This document shows, one piece after another, positions 1 to 11,325 of a stretch of DNA of 45,170 nt. The stretch is from the NCBI GenBank assembly GCA_049999805.1, contig JBNGIO010005952.1, forward strand, positions 1 through 45,170, read 5' to 3'. The notes beneath the pieces were generated by a model, which was not told the origin of the DNA, searched no databases, and was given only the letters and a program-made list of their open reading frames with translations. This DNA is from Folioceros fuciformis. Lineage: Eukaryota; Anthocerotophyta; Anthocerotopsida; Anthocerotales. Each line of letters opens with the position of its first letter. Position 1 is the first letter of the stretch. Position numbers and translations under genes: made by a program.

Positions 1-784
1 ACACTCACGTTCACGACTGGTGCCGGCGGCGCCCACGGTGTCCGAGCCCGCTGTGAACTAAGAGGAAAGGGTTGGAAGAGGAAGATAGCCTCATATTGTC
101 AAGACAATAGGTCGGTAAGAAGACCATAAACCATCTGATTCTCTAGTAGACCACAAGTCAGACAAACGAGACATCCATAAGCACTAAGATACCTAAGCCC
201 ATTCACGGCAAACATGGGGCTGAACTCAATCTCTTCAGCTAGAAGATTCTCTTATTTGGATAGTAAACACTTAGAATGTGCAATTTGAAAATGAGATCTC
301 CTCAATGAACACAATTGAAACCCAAAGCGAGGTTAATAAAGCTGAAGGGGGTTTTGGGTTGAATAATGGTTAAAAAAGATGAGATCACAACCCTTCTTGA
401 ACCTCTTTTGACCTTGAGTTCCTATCACATATTAATCTGGGAAATATGCAAAGAAGAAGACTGCAAACCCATTAGCACCGTTTATCATTTTGGTCCAAAA
501 TTTAATGCAATTGGAATCACCCATCCACAAAAAGCCTTAAAATCTACAAAAATTTAATGCAATTGGAATCACCCATCCACAAAAAGCCTTAAAATCTACA
601 AGAAGATGGCCGAGGTGCCCTGCCAGCTATCACCCTATTACCCATTTGATGGGTGCTAGCCGGAGTCCTCCCCTTCATCACACTCTCCGTAGGCACCCCG
701 ACTTACTTTCTTTTCAAGGAAAAGACTAAAAAATAACATTTTATCTTGAAAACTAAAGTTATTAATTATGGTATAGTGAAGTGG
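1..784. other. Intergenic DNA with a 52-bp tandem duplication
   Basis: No gene is supported here. The only structure I see is a 52-base unit at about 501-552 that is repeated at once at 553-602 with very few differences. The short ORF at 366-557 runs into this duplication and resembles nothing I know, so I do not call it. Confidence 0.6.
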
Positions 785-884
785 NNNNNNNNNNNNNNNN
801 NNNNNNNNNNNNNNNNNNNNNNNNNNNNNNNNNNNNNNNNNNNNNNNNNNNNNNNNNNNNNNNNNNNNNNNNNNNNNNNNNNNN
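785..884. other. Assembly gap (100 N)
   Basis: Exactly 100 N, the usual placeholder for a scaffold gap of unknown size. The nine bases before it (gtgaagtgg, 776-784) are the same as the nine bases after it (885-893), so the flanking contigs may overlap. Confidence 0.99.
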
Positions 885-1302
885 GTGAAGTGGTAGTTAA
901 ACTTTGTCTACCTTGGTGATATTTCAAGTTTGACATTCAGAAAAACTTTGATTCAACTTGAATGTAATTTTAATTATTTTTTGATATTAGTATCTAAAAT
1001 TATAGAAGGTATAATATTAATGATTACAAATAATGGAAGATTGAAAATGGCAAACAAAATTGTCAACACAACCCCACTAGGAACCTTATTTTTGAACATC
1101 ATAATCAATCCTCCATTTGGGTGGTAGACAGTTGCACAAGTAGGCCTCGAAAGGATGAAAATTTTTTTATTCCCTTATTTTAGAGTCCCATGTATGGAGC
1201 CATGGACAGGACTCCTTAAGTTTTATTAAGGCTTGTATACACGCTTATCACTATCACGAGAATGAATTTCTCCATCTTTCTTTCGATGACACATTTTTAT
1301 TT

Positions 1303-1640
1303 CTCTACAAAGAGTTCTGACGAATGTGGTTTACAGGTCAATTACTAATACAGATTTGGCAATATAGTTGCTAGGGTTCCATGTAAGCTCATCCTAGGGA
1401 TTACAGGTCAATTACTAGTACATGTTTGGAAATATAGTAGCTAGGGTAAGCTCATCTAGGGACTGTATGGTGCTGGTATTCGTAGGGTTGTCCCTCTTGG
1501 CTCTACAAAGAGAACTGGCGATCTTGGTTTACATGTCAATTACTAGTATATGTTTGGCGGTATTGTAGCTAGGGTTCCAAGTAAGCCCATCCTAGGGACT
1601 GGATGGTGCTGGTATTCGCAGGGTCCTCCCGCGTAATCTT
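1303..1640. repeat. Irregular tandem repeat
   Basis: A module beginning ctctacaaagag at 1303 recurs at 1501. Inside it a subunit of about 70 bases (ttacaggtcaattactag ... gctagggt ... gtaagc) occurs at 1331-1400, at 1401-1460 and again at about 1530-1600. The copies carry substitutions and small deletions, so this is an old array. No coding potential is seen from 885 to 1740. Confidence 0.75.
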
Positions 1641-1924
1641 TCAGCGCTCTCAGGGTCTCTTTTCCTTCTTGTCACGTCTTGTTTAAGTTAGATGGATCTC
1701 CATCTCTGTTAAATAAAATATATAAAGTTACATGAAACTGATTTCTAAACACAAAAATTGATTCTTGAGATTAGGGCTAAGAAACCCAGTCCAACCGGAT
1801 CATAATGGACTTCTTTTCCTTCTCCCTCCGGGCTACATTCCGCCGCTTCCCTCCTCAACCATTTCAATTCCGGAGGAGGAGAAGGCACCCTTGGTCCTAT
1901 GAACTCATTGCCCCCGGCTTGCAG

Positions 1925-2635
1925 TTTGAAGGCTCTTCGCATCCCTCCAGGAGCTTCGTGCTTGAAGGCTCTTTGCATCCCTCCAGCAGCTTCCTGCTCA
2001 AGGCCCTCAGCATCCCTCCAGGTTCCTGCTTGAAGGCCTCCAGGAGCTTCCTGCTTGACGGCTCTTAGCATCCCTCCAGTAGCTTCCTACTTAAAGGCCC
2101 TTAGCATCCCTCCAGGAGCTTCCTGCTTGACGGCTCTTAGTATCCCTCCAGCAGCTTCCTACTTAAAGGCCCTTAGCATCCATCCAGGAGCTTCCTGCTT
2201 GACGGCTCTTAGCATCCCTCCAGGAGCTTCCTACTTAAAGGCCCTGAGCATCTCTCCAGGAGCTTCCTGCTTGACGTCTCTTAGCATCCCTCCAGGAGCT
2301 TCCTACTTAAAGGCCCTTAGCATCCCTCCAGGAGCTTCCTACTTAGAGGCCCTTAGCATCCCTCCAGGAGCTTCCTGCTTGAAGGCTCTTAGCATCCCTC
2401 CAGGAGCTTCCTGCTTGAAGGCTCTTAGCATCCCTCCAGGAGCTCCCTGCTTGAAGGCTCTTAGCATCCCTCCAGGAGCTCCCTGCTTGAAGGCTCTTAG
2501 CATCCCTCCAGGAGCTCCCTGCTCGAAGGCTCTTAGCATCCCTCCAGGAGCTCCCTGCTCGAAGGGTCTTAGCATCCCTCCAGGAGCTTCCTGCTTGAAG
2601 GCTCTTAGCATCCCTCCAGGAGCTTCTGGCCAAGG
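1925..2635. repeat. 36-bp minisatellite, about 19-20 copies
   Basis: The unit is about 36 bases (core cttagcatccctccaggagc, then ttcctgcttgaaggct or close variants). The period is a multiple of three and the unit lacks stops in several frames, so both strands show long open frames: a 12-residue repeat ALSIPPGASCLK on the plus strand, and QEAPGGMLRAFK or QAGSSWRDAKSL on the minus strand. Copies are most uniform from about 2340 to 2630 and more divergent to the left. I read the ORFs as a by-product of the period, not as a gene. No splice context or conserved flanking domain supports translation. Confidence 0.85.
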
Positions 2636-2639
2636 AATT

Positions 2640-3198
2640 GAATCACGCTTTTCCATCTGAAACGTTGTAGAGGCGCTCATCCTTCAGCATAGTTAACTCA
2701 AGGGTTGCGACAATTAAAAATTAATGAAAAAAATGAGATTAAAAACTGGCCTTCACCAACTCAAAATGCGGTGATTCTGTCCTTCTGGGGTTAAGCCCAC
2801 ATCCTTTCTCATGATGCAGAAAAAAAAGGTTTAGAGAGCTACACGTGCAAGCCGTGGAGTATCTATGGCCATGTGCATGGTCTAACGCACCACCTCTATA
2901 TACAGCTGGCCTGCTCCATTTTATTGGGTCATTGGGTTATTGGGAGGCGCACTGTGAAGGAGAGTGGCTAGCAGCCAAGCTGGGAGCTGGATCATAAGCA
3001 AAGGATAAGCACTAATCAGAGCTATACCATATGCAAGAATTCCAGCCACTGTTACTTCAAACGTGGAATCATTGTACCTTGTGACAGGTGATAAATGGGA
3101 GCGAATCAGAGCTATACCAAGTGCAAGAATTCCAGCTAGTGCTGATCGTTGTATGTACCTTGTGACAGGTTCTAAATGGGAGGCTGAGTGTCAGAGGA
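2640..3198. other. 3' flank of the beta-helix gene with a ~90-bp tandem duplication
   Basis: A segment beginning aatcagagctatacca at about 3014 is repeated from about 3104. Both copies run through ttgtgacagg and aaatggga. This duplication ends just beyond the stop codon of the minus-strand gene at 3199, so it probably lies in its 3' UTR. No other feature is seen. Confidence 0.6.
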
Positions 3199-5012
3199 TC
3201 AGGTGAGGAGAAATGGAGGAACAGCAGAACCAGGAGGCACGTTGAAGTTGGCCATGTAGGTGGAGGAGCTCACGGACTTGATGCCGACTTGGGACTTAGG
3301 ACACGACTTGAAGTTCGGATACTTGAGATAAATGGGTGACAGCTTGTTATCCACTCCATAGTCCTGCTGACCGGGGTTATTGAACAGTGCTTGAAGTGAA
3401 GACACGGTTAGCCAGTCCATGTTGTTCAGGGATCCGGAGGTCACTGACGTTACCCCCGTACAGCTCAAGTAGGTCGGCGTATTTCTGGTGATTGGGTCCA
3501 CGTTCACTATTGAGACTTGGTTGCCTGCCAGAATGAAGGGTGAAAGCAGAAATTAGGGTTTCCGGCTGATCAAATCATCGTTTTATTCCTGTATGTTATG
3601 CAGTCCTGAAGAAAAAAGTTCTGAGCGGAGGAGAAGGTGGATCCGGAAGAGTAGGTTACCTGTGGGAAGGCCGCTGCACCTTCCCGTGAGGGAGGCTGAT
3701 ATGCTGCCCTCAGGATTGCAGGGCTGGCCGTTGAATGAAGTGAGGTCGCAGAAATCGTTCAGCCAAGGATAGTCCTGCGAATAATGAAGCCATCAAGAAA
3801 CCTCATCAGCTCGGTGCAACACATAAATCCGAAGCCATCAAATTCTGTACGCGATTGCTAGTGTCTCACCCTCTGCCAGTCTGGAGAGTCGTAGTAAGCT
3901 AGCCTGGTGGCGTCCCAGTAGGCGCCGGCAGTCTGGTTACAGTTGTTGATGAAGTAATTCTGACAGCTGATCCAACCAGACATTCGAGCGCCGATGGTGA
4001 CGAAGCTTGAGACGGCGTTGGAGTGGCCTGTGTTGAGCTTCAATCCGGATGGCAGTCCGATGCACACCATACCGTCAACAGTAAGGCCGCTGGAAGCATA
4101 GTCCAGGTACAGGCACTGTTTCCCGCCCACCGCGTAGTTGCAGGAGATGTAGTTGCCGGGATTCACCCAGTGAGTGCCGAAGTAAATGGCACTAGAGTCG
4201 GACTGCGGTGTGAAGTCCGGCGTGACGATGAAGTAGTTGTCCACGAATATGCTGAGCATGCAGTCGCCCACATTGACCACTCCCGCCCCGCACTGGATGC
4301 CTGTGAAGTTTTGATTCCTGAAGTAATTGTTGCGCACCGTGACTCCCACGGCCCCCCGAGCCAGCATCAACCCAGTCTGCGAGCCCGTGAAGTTGCAGTT
4401 GGATATGACGATTTCGGATTTGGTCCTGCTGGGCCCGTCTCCAGACAGAGAGACCTGGACCATGCCCTTCTCGCCCGTGGACGACGTGATTTGCAACGAG
4501 TCAAGAGTGGTCTGGGGGGATTCGCGGATGTCAATTCTGCCCTTTATGACCGCCTGCACCACCTGGATGCCCCACGATTCGTGGATGAACACGGCCGGGC
4601 AATGCATGCGCGTGTTCATGTCATTGGGCAGCAACACAGGGCAGGCAGGAGGGTTCATGCCTGGGGTGGGTGGAATCTCTATCCCCACGTTCTGCACCAG
4701 CACGTTGTTGGCGCCGCGGATCTGGAATGTGGGGAACTTGTTATTCGAAGCTCTGATCTTCCGCTTCGTGTTCTTCAAGGAAGTGAAGATGGTGCAGGAA
4801 TACTTGCCGTCGAAGATGAGACTGGAGGTGAGGGGAATGTCCTGGAGCAGCACGATGTTGACGGTCTGGTTGGGACTGTACTCGAGACGGGTAGCGATCT
4901 GAGCAACATTGGAGACCTGCAAGGTGATAATGAAGGAGCTGCAAGGCCCGCCGGCTGCAAGCACCAATGCTGCCACTGCACATGTCACAAACATTCCGCA
5001 CACCACTATCAT
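3199..5012 (-). CDS. Secreted right-handed parallel beta-helix (pectin-lyase-like fold) protein
   Basis: Three exons on the minus strand: 5012-3870, 3774-3660 and 3524-3199. They join in phase with GT/AG borders (GTGAGA and GTAACC donors) and give 527 residues. The ATG at 5012 starts a hydrophobic signal peptide (MIVVCGMFVTCAVAALVLAAGG). The body has the short beta-strand periodicity of parallel beta-helix proteins (for example NVLVQNVGIEI, SEIVISNCNFTGSQTGLMLARGAVGVTVRNNYF taken in pieces), Asn-ladder residues, several Cys, and N-glycosylation sequons (NQT, NFT). The fold is shared by pectate lyases, polygalacturonases and many proteins of unknown activity. I see no catalytic signature that picks one, so a wall-polysaccharide role is inference. 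A possible upstream exon at 5196-5112 encodes another hydrophobic start (MASPIVERVTSGIIIVLG) with a good donor, but it needs a weak acceptor to stay in frame. Confidence 0.8.
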
Positions 5013-5196
5013 CAGCACCCAGGGACGTATGTCCACCCGATCATGCCCCTAAACAGCTCTGAGTCAAGGCCAGCACCGCTGCGGGGCACGGGAGGCTGGA
5101 GCAGCATGTACCTGGCTTCGGCAGGAGAGCTACAAGCGTCAGGCCTAGGACGATGATAATGCCACTCGTCACACGCTCAACAATTGGGCTCGCCAT

Positions 5197-8100
5197 CTCA
5201 AGGTCGGGGAGTGAGGCACCGGGTTGTGTTGTTTGAGATAAGGCCGGGACAACGTGGATTCTTATGCATACAACGCCTCGTGGGGAGGCATCTTCCGCTT
5301 TCCGAGTGAACTCAATGGAATGTGGAGCGAGGACAGGTTCATAATGACCGACAAAAGTCACGCTCTAATTTGTACATCAAAAGGCGGGAGCCATGGACGG
5401 CCGTTGCACGTAAATCCAATGCCATGCGGGGTACGGAGGGAGTGTACGGTGCTGTGTGAATCATCACGAATATCCACCATGCATGAGGTTGCAAGTAGCA
5501 GCTTGAGGTCTGATATCGATGTGCTCGAGACAAAAGTGCGATAGCATCAGGCAAGGCCGAACCCTGGAGCGAAAGGCAGAAGCCAGGCCGAGTAGCACCT
5601 TTTCCCAATTTGTTTCTTCAAGGAAACCTAAGGAAACCTCCAACGAAGTTCCTGACCAATTAAGTTTCGACAAAGTGGGTGCAGAATTGACTCGGTCTGC
5701 TCCACTTCTAGAATGCAGTGCGCGGCCGCCGCCCGACTTTCTTGAGTTGCCCGTTCATTGCAGTCTGAGGTCGGATGCAGTTCATTTGATACCCTCTCCA
5801 GCTAACGAGGCCTCGGAAGTCGAAAACACTGCTGCCGCCGTTGTAAGTGCATGTATGCGGATTAGAACTCTCACTCTATAGCATAGCCTTCCATTCCACT
5901 GTGGGATCGATTAGACATGAGTGAAGACGATGGAAGGTCACACGAAGTTGATTTGTAAGAGCTAAGCGTGCGGATCTTTTGAAAGACGGAGGAGAACAAA
6001 GGAAATGATACGAAACGAATCGACTGCCGAGGCGATTGCGGATTGCATCCACCAAGCTCAGGCTCTGCTTTGTCGAAGGCACAAGGTGCCTTGGGTGCTC
6101 GATGCCTCCAACCCCTGCTCTTCTTAGCCGAAAACGCAGGCCTCTATGGCTCCAGTGGGCGCCTGCCCAACAGTTTTCGGAACCAGCTCAGTTCCTTGCA
6201 TGTGGTTGGGGCTGGCTGCAGCTGTTCGATTCGTGTGCCTGTTGTGTGCATTTTGCAGCGGGTGGGCCTCGCACCTCCTTGGCGGTGACGAATCCCCGTG
6301 GACAGCATCAGCGAACCGGCGCTCAGAATCTAGTGTCCAGCCAGCCAGGCAGTCAACCCGGTTCTGGGCGCCCATCTCGCGGTTTCTCCCACCCTTGATC
6401 TGCAACAGCAGCCAGTCGCACGCCATACTCAACGCCGCGGAGAGGCCGTACGGTGACAGTCTCGGCGGATACTTTCCCAGCCATCCAGGTGCGGGCCGAG
6501 GGCTCTCGTCTCAGCAACATGCTCGTCCTGAACGCGGGGTTCGCGTTTGCCTCTCTCGCTTCCCGCACTTTAGCTGCCTGTGCGGTCCGGCTGCCGTGCA
6601 CATCCACTCCAAGTGGGTCGTGCAGCTATTGCAGGTCGATGTCAAGGGCGAGAATCGACCGAAACAGGTCGAATTCCGCAGCGCATTCCGGGTTCTGCCA
6701 TCCCGGGAATTTTGTTCCTTGATACTGGAAGCCATGGCTGCTCGAAAGCTCGTAGATGCCCGCGATTGTGGAGGGTTTACGGAGGGTAAGGACAGACGAT
6801 TCTTGCGAGGGGCCTGCGCCACCTGCGGAGTAAATGGTGCCCGAACTCTCTCTTCCGTCAAGGCCTGGCCTTGCGTACTCCCCACTCTTGCCCCTGGGCT
6901 AGGCTGCAAGTACTGTACACGTTTCTGGTCTCCATCCTCTTCGACTGCGATTGTTGTCCGCCAAGCTCTCAAGTGAGCAGTTTGTCCCGGCATTTTGTGC
7001 GTCACTTGTGATTCTGCTTCCAAATGATAAGTTACCAGGAGAACGGGCTCGAAACAGCTTGAGGGTTGCGTCTGGTTGACTTGCTAACCATAGGTCATGG
7101 AGCACAACCCAGCGCCCAACGCGAGAAGGAAGCACAGACATAGCCTACGAATGCCGGGACGCCACCGAACGGACTCACGACAACCTTTACCAACTGATAC
7201 CCTTATGGACCCCGCTTTCCGTGTCACTACAGGCCTTAGTAACGTCCGAAACGAAGTAAATCAGGAAGCTCGGGTGTGGGATCAAAATTAGGTGTATGGG
7301 AAGGGGAATTTGACGAGCTCGTGCCTAGAACCACCACCCTGCTCAAGGCAGATGCAGAGTCAATAACTCCTCCCTTCCCAGTGGAACCATACCGCTCTGC
7401 CGGTGGAAAAACAGGCATGTAGAAATAGAATGAGCGGGGGCCTACTATTTAGAGGAGCAGTCGTAGCCGACATAGTGAAGGACATCCAAACAAGGGGGTG
7501 GGTGACGTCAGAGTATAAATGAAAAACAAGAGGGCCTCCTTCAAGTAGTACAGCTGGTAGCTCATTCAGAAGCAAAGCTCCAGAGCAAATGGACCGTGAA
7601 TCTCTGTATCGCTACCACCATGAACCCGAGAAAAAGACTGAAAACACAATGGAACAGTGAGAATAGAATCTCACCAGACAATCCAACCCCGACCTACTGG
7701 ATAAAGGTTGAAGCTTAGCTCACTGGACAAATCCTCTGATGGTGAGACATCAAAATGAATTGAGAGTTCCAATTGAGGACAGGCGCAGTGCTGCATAAGA
7801 CTGCGACTGATAAGGAAACAAGCTGAAAAGTCCGTGAAACCACATCTGCAGTGTACGCATCCTCAGAAGACACAACGCATCAAGTTTCACGAGCTGGTGA
7901 GAGACAACAAACGGGCGTGACTTACCGCCGGGGAGAGATGTTGCCACCGCTGGGCTTCCTGCAAGAGTAGGTGCATCCAGAGCATCATCCGACACTTCTC
8001 ATCTTGAAACAAACCCAGAACACAAGCACAGCATACATGTGAAGTTGCAAAGAAAAACCAGCCACTTCAATCACAAAACATTAAATGCAATTGTACAACG

Positions 8101-9205
8101 CATCCTGAAAATTGTTCGCAAGAGTAAAAAAAAACATACTATTACTCCCTCACACGCCGCGAGCTGCTCCACAGCTACTACTGGCGAGAAGGTCCTGAAT
8201 TCGTCTTTTACCTCAGTTAGGTACTACTGGAACTCATCTCTGCAAAGCCTGCTGTTGATTGTCGGAGAGAACACAATGAGGCTACAGGACTAATAGGCTG
8301 ACGGGAAACAGCGGTGTCTGCGTGAAAAACCTTCACCCCGTTGTTAGCACTCAAAATGAAACAGGACCAGCCTCCAGAAACGGCATCTTCAACTGCTCGA
8401 CGAGACTGTGGAGACTTTTGGGGGGCATGCAACGACATGAAGCATAGACATCAAAACAAGCATCCTGTGCCTGCGGATAAACACGGACATCTGTGATCCG
8501 ATTGGAAGACACCGTCGTAGTGAAGCCGGACGGCCTGCAACTACTCGGGGGGCTCTGGGGATCTGGAAACACATGACAGCAAAAGCACCCACAACAAACA
8601 TATTGTGCCTTCCATTGACTAGCGTATATCCCTACTAACAAAGGCAGGTCAGTTCTTCCCACAGAAACAGTTAATGCACCTGGTGCCTAGCTAGTCTCAT
8701 CGGAATCGGAAGGTCAAAAGCAGCTTTGCACAGACGAGGTCCCAGTAGCACACAACAGAAGCTGTAGCCATCGCTCCTTGGAGTCAGATAGCCAGATCGT
8801 TAAAGCGAAGCATGCCTTGGGCTCATATCGTCCCTCAACTCTACGACACTTTCAGGTCTGGACGCGCCAGCAGAGGGATACGACCAGACCACCCTTGGAG
8901 CTGAAAGTTGAAGACCTAGCCACCCTTTAAGACTGAAGGAAGAGATAGGGCAAGACCTAGGCACCTTGCAGGACTGAAAGTTGTTCAGGAAATATCGTCT
9001 CCAAACTAGAACGCTGAAAGTGACAATTCAACAGAGAGACAAATGCTTCTAATTGCTGGGTTTCAGTTTTAGCTCTGACATAGAGGTTGGGAACTTGGGA
9101 TGCCAGACCTCTGCCACCGGATCGGAACGCGTGCAGCGTCATCGTCAGCTTCTACTGCGAAGTGGGGGAGAGCTGCTGAGTGAACCGCAAGGAGCTGTGA
9201 CGGAA
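5197..9205. other. 4-kb stretch without a supportable gene; GC-rich core at ~6.0-7.0 kb
   Basis: Between the beta-helix gene and the DUF3531 gene I find no recognisable protein. The stretch at about 6040-6980 is GC-rich and therefore open in several frames on both strands (the longest is 276 codons on the plus strand, 6146-6976). The translations lack domains, and the opposite-strand frames are equally open. On the minus strand there are splice-like signals near 8000-7925 (a GTAAGT donor at about 7925 and a polypyrimidine CACCAG acceptor near 7880), so a spliced non-coding transcript or an unrecognised small gene is possible. The region probably includes the upstream control regions of both flanking genes. 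Confidence 0.5.
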
Positions 9206-10814
9206 ATGATCGCTCTGCCAAGAGCTGTAGCGGGTGTTTGCAAGTGTTATGGTCGGAGCTTGAGGAAGGACGTTCCTTCGGGTACTGTGGTCAGGGCCAA
9301 CCTAGTCCGATGCGCTGGTGAGACGAGTGCTCCTGGGGATGTCAGGACCCGCGGCAGGCCTGGTGCCCGGGAGCGGCGAGCGCTGAAACTCCAGCAGGAG
9401 AAGAGAAGGAGGGAGGACGAGGAGAAGTACCCTGCTTGGGCCTCGTAAGTCATTTTGTTTCAGGTTTGCCAACGCTGAGTGCCTATGCAGGTCTGAAAGA
9501 TGCTTCGATGCATGAAACAAGTACACGGGTTAAGCTCCCGGTTGTCTCATTTCCGTTTTCATCTCAATAAACTAGCAGGGTTCTGGAAAATGCCTGCAAC
9601 GATGACGAGGAGCTGCGGGAAATTGTCGGGGACAGCATTGGTAACCCTGATGAAATGAGGAGAAGGGTAGAGTTCTCGCACCCCTAGGGTTGAGGGTTTA
9701 AGAGCTTGCTAGACATGCGGAATTTGTAGTGTGCTAAACTGGTTCAACTGGTATGCAGGTGGAAGAGAGGGTGCGAAGAAAGGGTAAGGACATCTTGGAG
9801 TCCAAAACAGGTTCTGCTGTCCCTATGGAGGTTAATTTCCGTGAGTAAGGACGGCCCCTGTCTCGCCTCTTTCCATCTCTCCATGGACTGGGGCCTCAAG
9901 CCTGGTTCGGTTTGTCGTTGCAGCTTCAACCCTCTTGATTCCTACATCTGGCTTGAATTATATTCCGCTCCGACGGAGAAGAGCGTTGACATCATTGGAA
10001 GTGTGAGTACCTTGCGTTTAGGGCCGGAAGGTTAGCGGGGTTACTCATCAAGCGGCCTGGATACGAATGAGGCTTATTTTTCTTTTTTGAACGGCTGACT
10101 CTCCTTGCGATCTGGTGCAGGTTTTCCGGTCGTGGTACTTACTCGGGCGTTTGGGGTCTTTCAACTCCATGAACACTCAGGTCATATCTTGAGCTGAGCC
10201 GTTGGTTCAGTCGAGTCTGTAGCCTACAGTTTGGCATTGTCTTTACAGCACCTGTTGCTTACGCCACTACGGTTGTGTGGACAATTTGAAAAGGATTCAA
10301 TGACGTTGGTCCGGTGTGCAATGCAGCTCACAAAACTGCCTATCGACCAAGGGCTTAGTTATAGTGTTGATGCTGCCAAAGAGGCTCTTCCTGCTGCCTT
10401 CCACAACATAGGGGACCTGGAGTTCCAAGATAACTTGGTTCGAATCTGGTACTTGCTGTCACTGTACCGGAAAGAGGTCAAGGCTTCCGAAGCAGGCACC
10501 AAATTTTATTTCTTCTTGACGATTGAACTCGCATTACAGGGTTGACATGGGAACATCTGACCCATTATCGATGGACGTCCTCATCACTGGACTGTCAGCC
10601 GTGAGCTCTGAGTGAGTTTTTTTGAAGTTTCTGTGGTTGTGTCCTCTTTTTTCAAAATGCTATTGGAAGCTGCACTACAGCAACTGACCAATTTTGTTGG
10701 GTTGTCTGCAGCTATGTAGGTATCAAGCAGCTCGTTTTTGGTGGCAAACGCTTTGGGGACTGGGAGGAGAATATGACGTCTGAAGAAGATGGCTACAGAT
10801 GCTTCAAGATTTAG
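9206..10814 (+). CDS. DUF3531 family protein, probably plastid-targeted
   Basis: Eight exons: 9206-9444, 9579-9666, 9759-9844, 9924-10002, 10121-10180, 10327-10448, 10540-10611 and 10712-10814. All join in phase with GT/AG borders to give 282 residues. The family is recognised from FNPLDSYIWLELYSAPTEK, the following SWYLLGRLGSFNSMNTQ, the FHNIGDLEFQDN motif, DMGTSDPLSMDVLI, and the C-terminal FGGKRFGDWEE...YRCFKI, all typical of plant and cyanobacterial DUF3531 proteins. The first ~80 residues are basic with few acidic residues, as in a transit peptide, and are followed by a charged helix (ERRALKLQQEKRRREDEE). The molecular function of the family is not known to me. The ATG at 9206 is the first in-frame ATG; the longer open frame upstream begins with TTG. 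The 10181-10326 intron contains an open stretch that the family alignment shows is not coding. Confidence 0.88.
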
Positions 10815-11325
10815 ACGCTCTGAGGATCTCATTTTCACGAAACGTTGCTGTTGCTGGTTCCTGGTGTCACTGTGTGGACAATCACGTTAATGTCCCACAT
10901 TGAACTGTGAAACAATTGGTGACGGGCACAACAAAAGCTGCTGCGTTGAAATAGATGAGGGCCGCTGGAGAGGTACATGACACTCCAGCGAGAAACCTGT
11001 CAATTTGACCGATGTACTGTATTGCAATCTCCCTTCTTAAACGGAACGTGCTGGAGGTCGGCATCGACTCCTCATATTTTGATGGTCAAACAGGATGGGC
11101 TAACTTCTCTAGGTTGCCGAAGTTGCACAAGTTTTCACTCGTCTAAGTTCGGCCGTGGGTGTGGATGTGAAAGTGAATGCAGACTACAACCAAATGAGAA
11201 ATAGCCAGTTGCGGTTTCGACTTGCTGCCTGGACGCGGCAAAGACTGCAGATTTCCTCAGTCTTGCAAGCGTGAAGTTTGCGAGTTCGAACAAGGGGCCG
11301 TGACCTGGGAGGTCACTGTTGAGGA
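10815..11325. other. Intergenic region between the DUF3531 gene and the first GT92 gene
   Basis: About 510 bases holding the 3' end of the DUF3531 transcript and the upstream region of the first GT92 gene. I see no ORF with domain support and no clear repeat. Confidence 0.55.

Noticed and set aside
2055-2680. Repeat-encoded proteins of 96-201 residues on both strands
   Set aside because: Produced by the 36-bp unit length; no independent coding evidence.
4023-5156. 377-codon plus-strand ORF
   Set aside because: Antisense shadow of the beta-helix exon, which has a signal peptide, fold periodicity and valid splice sites on the other strand.
6146-6976. 276-codon plus-strand ORF
   Set aside because: GC-rich DNA with equally open frames on the other strand and no recognisable domain.
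7750-8030. Minus-strand exon-like sequence with a GTAAGT donor
   Set aside because: Neither possible frame resembles a known protein and no partner exons could be fixed.
10231-10326. Open stretch that would extend DUF3531 exon 6 to the left
   Set aside because: The family runs directly from the NTQ of exon 5 into the LTKLP segment; a good acceptor lies at 10326, so this is intron.
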